A stretch of 64,000 bases of DNA from JAXGXJ01 sp040772905 (GTDB lineage Bacteria; Actinomycetota; Thermoleophilia; RBG-16-64-13): NCBI GenBank assembly GCA_040772905.1, contig JAXGXJ010000004.1:186001-250000 (forward strand). Direction: 5' to 3'. Every line of letters begins with the position of its first letter. Position 1 is the first letter of the stretch. The notes under the pieces are model-generated. The model saw only the letters and a program-made list of their open reading frames with translations, was not told where the DNA came from and made no database searches. This document shows positions 25,713 to 34,463 of this stretch, one piece after another. The position numbers and the translations under genes were made by a program.

Positions 25713-26654
25713 GTGCTGAGGCTGTTCTACGTGACCGACATCCATGGCTCGAACGTGTGCTACCGGAAGTTCCTCAACGCCCTGCCCATCTACGACGTGG
25801 ACGTCGCCGTCCTCAACGGCGACCTGCTGGGTAAGGTGCTCGTACCCCTGGTGGAGAAGGCCGGCGGCGGGCGGGAATGTCACCTCATGGGCCAGTACAC
25901 CTTCATGGACTCGCCCGACGAGGTCGCCGCCGTCAAGAAGACCATCGAGAACGCCGGCTACTACTGGGTGGAGCAGACGCGCGAAGAGTACGAGGCCATC
26001 AAGGGCGACCAGGAGGCCATCGACGCCCTCTTCAAGCGGCGCGCCATCGAACGCATCGAGGAGTGGCTGCAACTCGCCGATGAGCGCCTTGCGGGAAAGA
26101 AGACCACCGTCTACATCTGTCCCGGCAACGACGACTGGTGGGAGATCGACGACATGATCGCCGAGTCCGGGTCTCTTCGGCCCTGCGACGACATGGTGGT
26201 GGAGTTCAACGGTTACACGATGGTGTCGTCGTCCCGTTCCAATCCCACGCCTTGGGACACGCCTCGGGAGGGCCCCGAGGACGAACTGGCCGAGTACCTC
26301 GATGCTCTCTGCAGGCGCGTGGGCAGTTCACCGAAGGACTTCGAGCAGACCATCTTCAACTTCCACGTCCCCCCCTACGGCTATTCTCTCGACCTATGCC
26401 CCAAGCTCGACGCGAACATGCGCATGGCCGCGGAGGAGAAGATCCATGCGGGCAGCATCGGAGCCAAACTGGTCATCGAGAAGTACCAGCCCCTGCTGGG
26501 GCTCCACGGCCACATCCACGAGTCTCGCGGCGCCCAGAAAGCGGGTCGGACCCTCATCATCAACCCGGGCAGCGAGTACTCCGAGGGCATCCTCAAAGGC
26601 GTCGTGGTGATGCTCGACAAGAAGATAAAGGACTACGTCTTCACCTCGGGCTAG
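25713..26654 (+). CDS. Calcineurin-like metallophosphoesterase
   Basis: 313 aa. Dimetal-site motifs in order: DIHGS (near residue 9), LNGDLLG (GD motif near 36), CPGNDDWW (GND in place of GNH, near 137), NFHVPP (His near 218) and LHGHIHES (GHxH near 266). It hydrolyses a phosphomonoester or diester; substrate unknown. The GTG start has AAGGAG at 7 nt. The next gene follows after 37 nt on the same strand, so the pair is probably one operon. Not closely similar to the second metallophosphoesterase at 35236. Confidence 0.9.
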   Translation: MLRLFYVTDIHGSNVCYRKFLNALPIYDVDVAVLNGDLLGKVLVPLVEKAGGGRECHLMGQYTFMDSPDEVAAVKKTIENAGYYWVEQTREEYEAIKGDQEAIDALFKRRAIERIEEWLQLADERLAGKKTTVYICPGNDDWWEIDDMIAESGSLRPCDDMVVEFNGYTMVSSSRSNPTPWDTPREGPEDELAEYLDALCRRVGSSPKDFEQTIFNFHVPPYGYSLDLCPKLDANMRMAAEEKIHAGSIGAKLVIEKYQPLLGLHGHIHESRGAQKAGRTLIINPGSEYSEGILKGVVVMLDKKIKDYVFTSG

Positions 26655-26691
26655 ACCCGGGGGCCGGAGTCAGAAGAGGGTGATATAGCTG

Positions 26692-27501
26692 ATGACAAGA
26701 CCGTTCATCCTTCCCAAAGACATCCCACTGGAGATCTACCCCAGACCAGAGGTGTTCCTGTCCGAGGGCAGGCGCATCGTGGACGCAGGCGCGTCCGCAG
26801 GCATCACGCTGCGTGTCATGGGTCCTCTGGCACTGCATTACTACTTCCCGGACGACATCGACCTCTACGCCAGACTGGAGCGTCTGGGCGAGCGCTACTT
26901 CACCGACATCGACTTCGTCGCGAACGGCAAGAGCAGCGGCAAGCTCAAGGGTCTCTTCGAGGGATTGGGCTACGAGTGCGACGTGAACACCCTGATGATG
27001 ACCGGCAAGACACGTCAGATCTACTACGGCGGCGCCGTGCCCATGATCGATGTCTTCTTGGACAAGCTTGACTACTGCCACGAGGTCGACTTCAAAGACC
27101 GCCTCAGTTTCGACGACTACTGCATATCCCTCACCGACATCGCGCTGCAGAAACTCCAGATCTGGGAGATCAACGACAAGGACCTCAAGGACCTGGAGTT
27201 CTTGATGACGGTGGCCGATATCGGCGAGGACGACGCCGCCAAGATCAATCGCGGCTATGTGGCCAGACGTCTCGCCGACGATTGGGGCTTCTGGTACACG
27301 GCTACCACCAACCTCGGCCGGGTGAAGGCACACGTGGACGGTGTGCCTGCATTCGACGAAGGGCAGAAGGCCCACATCAAGGCGCGCTGTGACGAGGTGC
27401 TCGCCCGCATCGAGGCCGAACCCAAGACGAAGGCCTGGCACAAGCGGGCCAAAAAAGGCACCGACAAGATCTGGTACAACACCAACTTCAGCGATTGGTG
27501 A
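26692..27501 (+). CDS. Nucleotidyltransferase-like protein
   Basis: 269 aa. A segment VMGPLALHYYFP...FTDIDFVANGKSSGKLKGLFEGLGYECD...RQIYYGGAVPMIDVFLDKL has the layout of a nucleotidyltransferase fold: helix, TDID acidic pair, then a further acidic strand (MIDVF). The rest is helical and Lys/Trp-rich near the C-terminus. No clear GS motif, so activity is uncertain. Cotranscribed with the upstream metallophosphoesterase. Related AbiEii-like or MNT proteins are possible parents but I do not recognise a named family. Its last 14 nt overlap the convergent gene. Confidence 0.6.
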   Translation: MTRPFILPKDIPLEIYPRPEVFLSEGRRIVDAGASAGITLRVMGPLALHYYFPDDIDLYARLERLGERYFTDIDFVANGKSSGKLKGLFEGLGYECDVNTLMMTGKTRQIYYGGAVPMIDVFLDKLDYCHEVDFKDRLSFDDYCISLTDIALQKLQIWEINDKDLKDLEFLMTVADIGEDDAAKINRGYVARRLADDWGFWYTATTNLGRVKAHVDGVPAFDEGQKAHIKARCDEVLARIEAEPKTKAWHKRAKKGTDKIWYNTNFSDW

Positions 27502-27790
27502 CGTCCAGAGGGCACTCCACCGCCCCTGCATCGCTCTGCGCCTCAGCCCGGGCCGCGAGCCGGCGCCTCACGCGTGGGATGACGAGGGGCATGAGCACGA
27601 TCATGAAGAGTATGAACACCCACACCGACCCCCCGTAACGGGCCACAGCGGGATAGTCTCCCGTGAACGTGGTCACCGCCCAGAAGACGAGCGCCGCCAC
27701 GAGCGACACACCCACGTAGATGGAGGCCGCCCTCCAGCCGCCACCGGCGCCGTCGCGTGAACGCGTGCTCCTGCTCTCAGCCGACGACAT
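27488..27790 (-). CDS. Small two-span membrane protein
   Basis: 100 aa. A Ser/Arg/Gly-rich N-terminus is followed by two hydrophobic segments (about 22-45 and 52-72) and a basic PRVRRRLAARAEA tail. The ATG at 27788-27790 has AAAGGAG 6 nt upstream and overlaps the end of copA by 14 nt, so it is coupled to copA. Function unknown; may assist the ATPase. Confidence 0.65.
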   Translation of the reverse strand: MSSAESRSTRSRDGAGGGWRAASIYVGVSLVAALVFWAVTTFTGDYPAVARYGGSVWVFILFMIVLMPLVIPRVRRRLAARAEAQSDAGAVECPLDVTNR

Positions 27791-30167
27791 CCGCTCTCCT
27801 TTCGAGCACGTCACGACTGGGCCGGAAGCGGCGCAACAGCAGCGTGTTGAGCGTCACCGACACCGACGACACCGCCATGAAGAAGGCGGCCAATTCGGGC
27901 CCCACGATCTGGCGGGTGAGGGGATAGAGGATGCCCGAGGCCACCGGGATGCCCACCGCGTTGTAGAAGAAAGCCCAGAAGAGGTTCTGCTTGACCTTGC
28001 GCATTGTGGCCCGACCGGCTTCGATGGCCGTGACCACGTCCATGAGGTCGCTCTTGATGAGGATGACATCCCCCGTCTCTTTCGCCACGTCGGTGCCTGA
28101 GCCGATGGCGATGCCCACTTGGGCCTGCGCCAGGGCGGGCGCGTCGTTGACCCCGTCACCGACCATGGCCACGAAGTCACCGCGCTCCTGCAGCGCCTTC
28201 ACGCGTTCGGCCTTGTCTTCCGGCAGCACCTCGGCCAGCACCTCGTCGATGCCCACCTGCCGAGCGACGGCTTCGGCCGTACGGCGGTTGTCGCCGGTGA
28301 TCATCACGCTGCGCAGCCCCATGGCGTGCAACCTGGCAATAGCCTCCCGGGATGAGGGCTTGAGCACGTCCGCCACTCCCACGATCCCGGCCGCGATGCC
28401 GTCGACAGCCACGAACATGGGGGTCTTGCCCTCAGCCGCGAGCCGGACGGCGTAGGCCTCCACGGCGGCGACATCCACCGCACGATCCCTCATGAAGCGG
28501 GCGTTCCCCAGGAGCACCTCGCGGCCCGAGACCGTCCCCTGTACGCCGAGCCCCGGCACGGAGTCGAAGGCGCCGGCTTCGGGGATGGCCAGGCCCCGCT
28601 CCCGGGCGCCCGCGACGATGGCCTCACCAAGTGGATGTTCCGACTTCTGCTCCACGGCCGCGGCGTACGCCAAGAGCGCCTCGGACGACAGCCCGGCGCC
28701 GCGCCCGCCGCCGTCGCGACCGCCGGGTAGAGCATCGCCGTCGACGACAGTCGCCGGCAACACGTCGGTGACCGCCGGCTCCCCCTTGGTGATGGTGCCG
28801 GTCTTGTCGAACACCACCGTGCGCACGCGAGCCGTCGCCTCGATGGCATCGGCACCCTTGAACAGCACACCGTATTCAGCTCCCTTGCCCGCGCCCGCCA
28901 TCATGGCGCTGGGGGTGGCCAGCCCCACCGCACAGGGGCAGGAGATCACCAGCACCGAGATGGAGAGCAGCAGGGAGAAGCCGAACACGCCCATGGCCGC
29001 CAGGTTGTGCGGCGACAGAACGAAACGGCTCTCGGGTGTGAAGAACAGTTCGTATCCCACAAAGAACCAGAACAAGAACACCAACAGCGCCAGCAGGTGG
29101 ACGGCGAGAATGAAGTTGCCGGCCACCAGGTCGGCCACGCGCTGGATGGGCGCCTTGCTGGCTTGCGCATCCTCCACCAGGCGAATGATCTGCGACAGCG
29201 CGGTGTCCCTACCCACCTGGGTCGCCCGGAAGCGGAGGGCACCGGTGCGGTTGACGGTGCCGGCGATGACGCGGTCGTCCACCGTCTTCTCCACCGGGAT
29301 GGACTCGCCTGTGATCATGGACTCGTCGACGGACGAGTAGCCCTCGACCACCACACCATCGACAGGCACCGACTCTCCAGGCCGGATGAGGACGAGATCC
29401 CCCACTTCCACATCGTCGGCGGCCACGTCGGTCTCAACGCCGTCACGCAGCACGCGCGCCACTTTGGGCTGCAGTCTCATCAGCTTGCGGATGGACTCAC
29501 TCGTGCGCCCCCGCGTGACGGCCTCCAGATAGCGGCCCAGCACGATGAAGCCCGTGAGCATGGCCGCCGACTCGAAGAAGGTGGCCTGACGGCCTCCGAA
29601 ACCGGCGTCGGGCCAGATGGTGTTCACCGAGGCGATGAGGAACGACGCCCCGATGCCGGTGGCGTAGAGAAGGTTCATGTCGGTGACGCCGCGCCGCAGC
29701 CCCCGCCACGAGTGCGAGAAGAACTGCCTTCCCGGACCGACCACCACCGGGACGGTGAGCGCCAGCAGCACCCAGTTCTTCACCGACGCCGGCATGAACT
29801 CGGGGATGACCCACATCCCCTGGAAGGTGAGGACCATGATGACGGCTGCGAGCGGCCACACCGTCCACATGTTGATCTTCTGCCGGCGCAACTCGGCGGC
29901 GCGGATCTGCTGCTCTCGGTCCAGCCGTTCCTGGCCCTCCAGCTTCTCCGCCACTCTGTAGCCCAGGTCGCCGACCGCGTGGATGACCTGCTGCTTGTGC
30001 AAGACGCCCGGCAGGCCTCGGACCCGAGCGGTGCCAGTGCCCAGGCTCACGGCCACGTCGGTCACACCCGGCAGCTGTTTGATGGCCCCCTCCACCTTGG
30101 CCACGCAACCGGCGCAGTTCATGCCCTCCACGCTCAGGAAGAACTCGTTGTACTCCGCATCGGTCAC
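27777..30167 (-). CDS. copA: Copper-translocating P1B-type ATPase
   Basis: 796 aa. One N-terminal heavy-metal domain with GMNCAGC (Cys18, Cys21), transmembrane CPC (410-412) typical of Cu(I) or Ag(I) exporters, phosphorylation motif DKTGT (Asp454), SEHPLGEAI (HP motif) and GDGVNDAPAL hinge. These place it in the CopA group, exporting monovalent copper from the cytoplasm. The GTG at 30165-30167 is chosen because the longer frame overlaps the upstream gene and lacks conservation; its ribosome site is weak. Follows the PocR/HATPase gene by 31 nt and precedes a small membrane protein. Confidence 0.92.
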   Translation of the reverse strand: MTDAEYNEFFLSVEGMNCAGCVAKVEGAIKQLPGVTDVAVSLGTGTARVRGLPGVLHKQQVIHAVGDLGYRVAEKLEGQERLDREQQIRAAELRRQKINMWTVWPLAAVIMVLTFQGMWVIPEFMPASVKNWVLLALTVPVVVGPGRQFFSHSWRGLRRGVTDMNLLYATGIGASFLIASVNTIWPDAGFGGRQATFFESAAMLTGFIVLGRYLEAVTRGRTSESIRKLMRLQPKVARVLRDGVETDVAADDVEVGDLVLIRPGESVPVDGVVVEGYSSVDESMITGESIPVEKTVDDRVIAGTVNRTGALRFRATQVGRDTALSQIIRLVEDAQASKAPIQRVADLVAGNFILAVHLLALLVFLFWFFVGYELFFTPESRFVLSPHNLAAMGVFGFSLLLSISVLVISCPCAVGLATPSAMMAGAGKGAEYGVLFKGADAIEATARVRTVVFDKTGTITKGEPAVTDVLPATVVDGDALPGGRDGGGRGAGLSSEALLAYAAAVEQKSEHPLGEAIVAGARERGLAIPEAGAFDSVPGLGVQGTVSGREVLLGNARFMRDRAVDVAAVEAYAVRLAAEGKTPMFVAVDGIAAGIVGVADVLKPSSREAIARLHAMGLRSVMITGDNRRTAEAVARQVGIDEVLAEVLPEDKAERVKALQERGDFVAMVGDGVNDAPALAQAQVGIAIGSGTDVAKETGDVILIKSDLMDVVTAIEAGRATMRKVKQNLFWAFFYNAVGIPVASGILYPLTRQIVGPELAAFFMAVSSVSVTLNTLLLRRFRPSRDVLERRADVVG

Positions 30168-30198
30168 GGCTGGTGCTCTGCGCCCGCGGACCAGGGGA

Positions 30199-31395
30199 TC
30201 ACTGCAGCCGCGGCGGACGCGATTGCTGCCGGCGGAGACACTCGTTCTCCTCGCACAGCCGGCGGCAGCTCTCCCGGCTGTCCTGCAAGGAGTCAATCAG
30301 CGTGTCGCGTTCGCGCAGCGCCTCAGCCAGTCTCGCTCTGCCGTAGCTCTCGCTCGAGAGAAGACGAGCCAGCTTCGCGAAGAAGGCCATGGTTGCGTCC
30401 ACGGTATGCCGGCTGAGCCGGGGCACCGCCTCGAGGGCGGCCATGTACTCCTGTTCATCGAACCCGTACTTGCGCGCCTGCTCGCGGAAGAGCTCGTAGT
30501 CCGGAGTCTCGTCCTCGAAAAAGAACTGACCGGAGAAGATGCTGCCCACCCGACGCCCACCCACGAACATGGGCGTGGCGATGTCCCACATGTTGTTCTT
30601 GCACTTGTAGAGCTTGAACTCACCCTCGGGAACGCCTGCGGAGAGCTGCAGATCGCTCTCCAGGCAGTGACAGGAAGCCTCGGGGTTCATGCGATGGAAG
30701 CGGGTACAGATGTCGCTCCACCCCGCCCCCACAAGGACGTGCCCCTGCGAGTCGATGATCGCCAACGGCACGTGCGCCACCTCATAGAAGTCGTCGAGGA
30801 ACGACTGCACTGCGGGCAGATCGATGAGATCACGCAACTCGGCCGCCGCCTCAGGCTCCCCCGACCGCGACCGAGGGGCGCCCGCATCTGCCGACGCGCG
30901 GCCACTGCCCTCTTCCGTCGCAGATATGTCCTCCTCCCCGCGGACCGCGTCGGGTTCTTCCCTCGTGTAACCCTCGCGATAGAAAGTGAGGGTGACAAGG
31001 GTCCCGCCTTCTGGGGCTGAGTAGAGAGCAAGGTGATCGGCCAATTTGGCCATGAGCGGCAGGCCCAAGCCCCGATGTATGCGTTCTCCCAGGCGATCGG
31101 GAGTCTGGAACTCACCCGGACCCTCGATGCGGACTTCCAAGCGATCGCGGTAGAGGATGGAGGTGACTTCCACCCGCCCCTTCACAGGCGCGTGCTCTAT
31201 GGCGTTCGCCGCCGCTTCCGACACAGCCACGGTGATGTCGAAGACGCGCGAGCCGGAGAAGCCCGCCTCTCCAGCCACGTCTTTGAGCAGACGCCGGGCC
31301 CGCGCCGCTTCGCTGAGATCCGGCGCAAGCACCAACGACGACACCAAAGGTGTCGGCCTCTCGACCGGCTCACGTGCGCGGTGTGTGATCTGCAC
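30199..31395 (-). CDS. HATPase (RsbW-like) - PocR domain sensor protein
   Basis: 398 aa. Residues about 20-142 are an anti-sigma-factor-type histidine-kinase ATPase: N-box SEAAANAIEHA (Asn64), G-box RGLGLPLMAKLAD and GGTLVTLTFY. After a Glu/Ser/Gly-rich linker, residues about 188-345 are a PocR ligand-binding domain (DLIDLPAVQSFLDDFYEVAHVPLAIIDSQGHVLVGAGW), with Cys230, Cys242, Cys244 and Cys265. The tail is an Arg/Glu coiled coil. No DNA-binding domain and no H-box. It may tune a partner switch in response to a PocR ligand. The GTG start is assumed; a G-rich ribosome site is very close. Confidence 0.75.
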   Translation of the reverse strand: MQITHRAREPVERPTPLVSSLVLAPDLSEAARARRLLKDVAGEAGFSGSRVFDITVAVSEAAANAIEHAPVKGRVEVTSILYRDRLEVRIEGPGEFQTPDRLGERIHRGLGLPLMAKLADHLALYSAPEGGTLVTLTFYREGYTREEPDAVRGEEDISATEEGSGRASADAGAPRSRSGEPEAAAELRDLIDLPAVQSFLDDFYEVAHVPLAIIDSQGHVLVGAGWSDICTRFHRMNPEASCHCLESDLQLSAGVPEGEFKLYKCKNNMWDIATPMFVGGRRVGSIFSGQFFFEDETPDYELFREQARKYGFDEQEYMAALEAVPRLSRHTVDATMAFFAKLARLLSSESYGRARLAEALRERDTLIDSLQDSRESCRRLCEENECLRRQQSRPPRLQ

Positions 31396-31511
31396 TCTCC
31401 CCCCAGAAGATGGTGGTGTGCTGCGAGGACCGCCCTCCCACGCGTTTATCCCCTGGGGATCGGAGGGTCGAAACCTGGTGGACCTGTCCCGGACCGTTGG
31501 CTGAGACCCAC

Positions 31512-31552
31512 ATGAGCGCCGGATGAGAACCCCATGAGAATCTCCTTACTAT
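31512..31552 (+). promoter_or_regulatory. Response-regulator box and promoter of the two-component operon
   Basis: ATGAG occurs three times at exactly 11-bp spacing (31512, 31523, 31534); on the other strand this reads TTCTCAT-N4-TTCTCAT-N4-CGCTCAT. A TACTAT -10 lies at 31547-31552 with no good -35, as expected for activation. The same triplet array lies upstream of the Cys-rich gene. Confidence 0.65.
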
Positions 31553-31611
31553 CGACCCCGGCCCGGGCATGTGGAGTCTGCGCGGTGGATGGCTCTGCTA
31601 ATATCCGCGCC

Positions 31612-32229
31612 ATGAGGACCGGACGCACAGTCTCCCTCGCCCGCCGCTTCGCGGTGCCTCTGGCCGCGGCCTGTCTGTTGGCGGCCGTCCTTGCCGCCGC
31701 CGTCATCCTGTTGGCGCCCGCCGACGGCGGCGCGAGTGTTGCTGCCCTCCCGTTTGTCGAGCTGGCACCACGCGGGTCTGAGGCCGGCGAGAGCCCGGCG
31801 GGAGCAGAGTCCACGGCTGGAGTCGACGGCTCCGGCCTTACGCAGCCTACCGTCACGACCGTCATGCTTCCCGCGGGGACTTCGGGCGGGACAACGGTCG
31901 TGACCACGGCGGTGTCACGACCTCCGTCGGGAGCCGGGTCGTTCGGCAATGGTTCTAGTGCATCTCCTTCGGTGACCGGTCCCTCCACCGCCTCCACGGC
32001 GGGCGGCGGGCGCCAAGTGGTGGAGGGCGAACTGCGTGTCGAGCCGGGTTCGGAGGGCGGGGACGGAAGCGGTCCTCGTCACCAGGGCGGCAGCGGGACC
32101 GGGGGCGGCACGGACGGCAGCACCGGAGCCGGGACGAGTCCCGGGACAAGCGCCGGCCCGGGCACTGGGACCGGAGCGGGACACGGCAGCGGCGACGGCG
32201 GAACCGAGGATACCTACAAAGGCAGGTGA
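31612..32229 (+). CDS. Membrane-anchored or secreted low-complexity protein
   Basis: 205 aa. Arg-rich start and one hydrophobic segment (about 12-36, AVPLAAACLLAAVLAAAVILL), then almost entirely Ser/Thr/Gly/Ala/Pro low complexity, ending in a GTGTGAGHGSGDGG-type Gly tail. The frame extends 26 codons upstream but the ATG at 31612 fits the signal-anchor. First gene of the operon with the response regulator (4 nt apart). Function not recognisable; the layout suggests a cell-surface stalk or an envelope sensor partner. Confidence 0.6.
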   Translation: MRTGRTVSLARRFAVPLAAACLLAAVLAAAVILLAPADGGASVAALPFVELAPRGSEAGESPAGAESTAGVDGSGLTQPTVTTVMLPAGTSGGTTVVTTAVSRPPSGAGSFGNGSSASPSVTGPSTASTAGGGRQVVEGELRVEPGSEGGDGSGPRHQGGSGTGGGTDGSTGAGTSPGTSAGPGTGTGAGHGSGDGGTEDTYKGR

Positions 32230-32233
32230 CGGG

Positions 32234-32914
32234 ATGCAACTCCTACTGGTGGAAGATGAGCAACGCGTGGCCTCGTTCGTGGCCCGAGGTCTCGTCGATG
32301 CCGGCTTCCCCACCGAGGTCGTAGAGCGCGGAGCCGACGCGGTGGCGAGGATGCGGCGTTCCGACCCCGTCGACCTGGTGCTGTTGGACGTCGGCCTGCC
32401 TGACATGGACGGCTTCAGCGTGCTGGAGGAGATCCGCAGACGCGACCAGCGCACTCCCATCATCATGTTGACCGCGCGAGGGGACGTCCCCTCGCGCGTG
32501 AAGGGTCTGGATCTCGGCGCCGACGACTACCTGCCCAAGCCCTTCGATTTCGACGAGTTGCTCGCCCGAGTACGCGCCGCCTTGCGCCACGCGCGCCAAC
32601 CCGAGGCCGCCACTCTGCAGTCGGGCGACCTGACGCTCGACCTCAAGTCGCGGCAGGCCCGGCGCGGCGACCGCGTGATCGACCTCACCTCCCGCGAGTT
32701 CGCGCTTCTGGAGTTCCTGCTCCGGCACGAGGGTCAAGTGCTCACCCGCTCGCAGTTGCTCAACGGGGTGTGGGGATACGACTTCGACCCACAAAGCAAC
32801 GTGGTGGACGTTTACGTGGGCTACCTGCGCGGCAAACTGGGCCAGAGCAGCGAAGAGCCGCTCATCGAGACGGTCCGTGGCGGAGGCTACCGGCTGCGCT
32901 CCTCCAAGACGTAG
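32234..32914 (+). CDS. OmpR/PhoB-type response regulator
   Basis: 226 aa. Receiver domain with Glu7/Asp8, phospho-acceptor Asp52 (LLDVGLPDMDG), Thr80 and Lys102 (LPKPF); C-terminal winged helix (about 130-224: GDLTLDLKSRQARRGDRVIDLTSREFALLEFLLRHEGQVLTRSQLLNGVWGYDF). The frame runs upstream into the previous gene; the ATG at 32234 begins the receiver and has AGGTGACGGG before it. The DNA-binding type fits the 11-bp-spaced repeats upstream of its own operon and of the Cys-rich gene. Confidence 0.93.
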   Translation: MQLLLVEDEQRVASFVARGLVDAGFPTEVVERGADAVARMRRSDPVDLVLLDVGLPDMDGFSVLEEIRRRDQRTPIIMLTARGDVPSRVKGLDLGADDYLPKPFDFDELLARVRAALRHARQPEAATLQSGDLTLDLKSRQARRGDRVIDLTSREFALLEFLLRHEGQVLTRSQLLNGVWGYDFDPQSNVVDVYVGYLRGKLGQSSEEPLIETVRGGGYRLRSSKT

Positions 32915-32920
32915 CCCGCA

Positions 32921-34291
32921 GTGCGCACCAAACTGACCCTCTGGTTCGTCTTCGGCGTGGTCCTCATCGCCGCCCTCGGGGCGACGGCGCTCAACCTAGT
33001 GCTCTCGGATCAACTGCACGATCAGCTCGATTCCGAGCTCACCCAGCAGATCACCCGCTACGTGCAGGCCGTCGAATCCGCGACCGATGAGAGCGCGTTG
33101 ATAGACTCGACCCGCGAGTTCCTCTCCGGTCCGCAGTCCAGCCCGCTGCGTCGCAACGGCTACATCCTGTCCCTGCAGACCAGCGACGGCGCCGTGGTGT
33201 CGAACTCAAGCGAGATCCGCCTGGAAGAACTTGCCCAGAGCCAAGAGTTGCTCCGCTCCGGCACCCGGTTCCTGGTGGATGTGTCGCTCGCCGACCAGCC
33301 GTACCGGGTGCTCGGCACGCCGGTGCTGCAGGACGGCGCCCAAGTGGGAGCGGTGCAACTCGCCGGATCCCTGGCCGAGATCACCACCACGTTGCGCAGT
33401 GTGCTCTTGCTCTCGGTCCTGGGAGGTCTCCTGGGGGTCATCTTGGTGGGAGCCGGTTCATGGTTGCTGCTGGGGAGGGCGCTCGGCCCGGTGCGGCGCA
33501 TAACCGACACGGCGGCGGCCATCTCCCGAGAGGATCTCAGCAGGCGCATCGACTATACGGGGCCTCGCGACGAGATCGGCGGATTGGCCCGGACCATGGA
33601 CGGCATGCTCGATCGTCTGCAGGCGTCGTTCGAGAGCCAGGAGCAGTTCATCTCCGACGTGTCCCACGAGCTGCGTACCCCCCTCACCATCGTCAAAGGC
33701 CATCTGCAGGTGCTCGACCGCCAGGAGGACCCCACTCCGGACACCATCCGCAAAGAGCATGCCCTAGTGCTGGACGAACTCGACCGGATGGACCGGCTGG
33801 TGGGCGATCTCCTCACGCTGGCCCGCGCCACCCGCGTGGACTTCCTGCGCAAGGAGAGCATCGACGCCGATCTGTTCGTGCAGTCGCTCGCCGCCCAGGG
33901 GGAGCACCTGGGCGAAAGGGCGTGGCGCATCGACGACCTGCCCGGCGGCGTGCTCGTGGCCGACCAGGACAGACTGATACAGGTCTTCCTCAATCTCATG
34001 CAGAACGCGGTGGCGCACACCCGCCCTGGGGACGTGATCGCCCTGGGCGGCGAGACGGCACCGGATGGGGCGGTCAGACTGTGGGTGCGCGACGAGGGTG
34101 AGGGCATGGACGAGGAGACCCGCTCCCATGTGTTCGAACGCTTCTACCGGGGGACGGCCGGGCACGAGCGGGCTGAGGGCTTGGGGTTGGGACTGGCCCT
34201 GGTGAAGGCTATCGTCGACGCGCACGAGGGTCGCATTGCGGTGGAGAGCACGCCCGGAGCAGGGACCCGTTTCGTCATCACACTGCCTTGA
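32921..34291 (+). CDS. Sensor histidine kinase
   Basis: 456 aa. Two membrane spans (about 6-28 and 160-186) enclose a roughly 130-residue extracytoplasmic sensor; a HAMP domain (about 187-240) leads to the H-box FISDVSHELRTPLTIV with His249. N-box (LNLMQNAVAHTRPGD), DEGEGM and GLGLGLALVKAI ATP-binding motifs are intact. GTG start 6 nt after the regulator stop; no strong ribosome site, so translational coupling is likely. Signal unknown; neighbours suggest metal or envelope stress. Confidence 0.92.
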   Translation: MRTKLTLWFVFGVVLIAALGATALNLVLSDQLHDQLDSELTQQITRYVQAVESATDESALIDSTREFLSGPQSSPLRRNGYILSLQTSDGAVVSNSSEIRLEELAQSQELLRSGTRFLVDVSLADQPYRVLGTPVLQDGAQVGAVQLAGSLAEITTTLRSVLLLSVLGGLLGVILVGAGSWLLLGRALGPVRRITDTAAAISREDLSRRIDYTGPRDEIGGLARTMDGMLDRLQASFESQEQFISDVSHELRTPLTIVKGHLQVLDRQEDPTPDTIRKEHALVLDELDRMDRLVGDLLTLARATRVDFLRKESIDADLFVQSLAAQGEHLGERAWRIDDLPGGVLVADQDRLIQVFLNLMQNAVAHTRPGDVIALGGETAPDGAVRLWVRDEGEGMDEETRSHVFERFYRGTAGHERAEGLGLGLALVKAIVDAHEGRIAVESTPGAGTRFVITLP

Positions 34292-34348
34292 GCGCGACAG
34301 CCTCGCGCCCGCGAGAGGTTCCCGTTCAGGGGTGCCGGACTAAGAAGA

Positions 34349-34393
34349 TTCTCATCAACTTCTAATGAGGGCTTCATGCACGCTCTCTAGACT
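34349..34393 (+). promoter_or_regulatory. Response-regulator box and promoter of the Cys-rich gene
   Basis: TTCTCAT (34349-34355), TTCTAAT (34360-34366) and GCTTCAT (34371-34377) repeat at 11-bp intervals, as in the box at 31512. A TAGACT -10 follows at 34388-34393. No consensus -35. Confidence 0.65.
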
Positions 34394-34463
34394 AGGGTCG
34401 TGGCCAGAAAGACTCTGAAGTCACGCAGGCAGTAAGCGATCGACAGAGACCGAGGAGGTCCGT

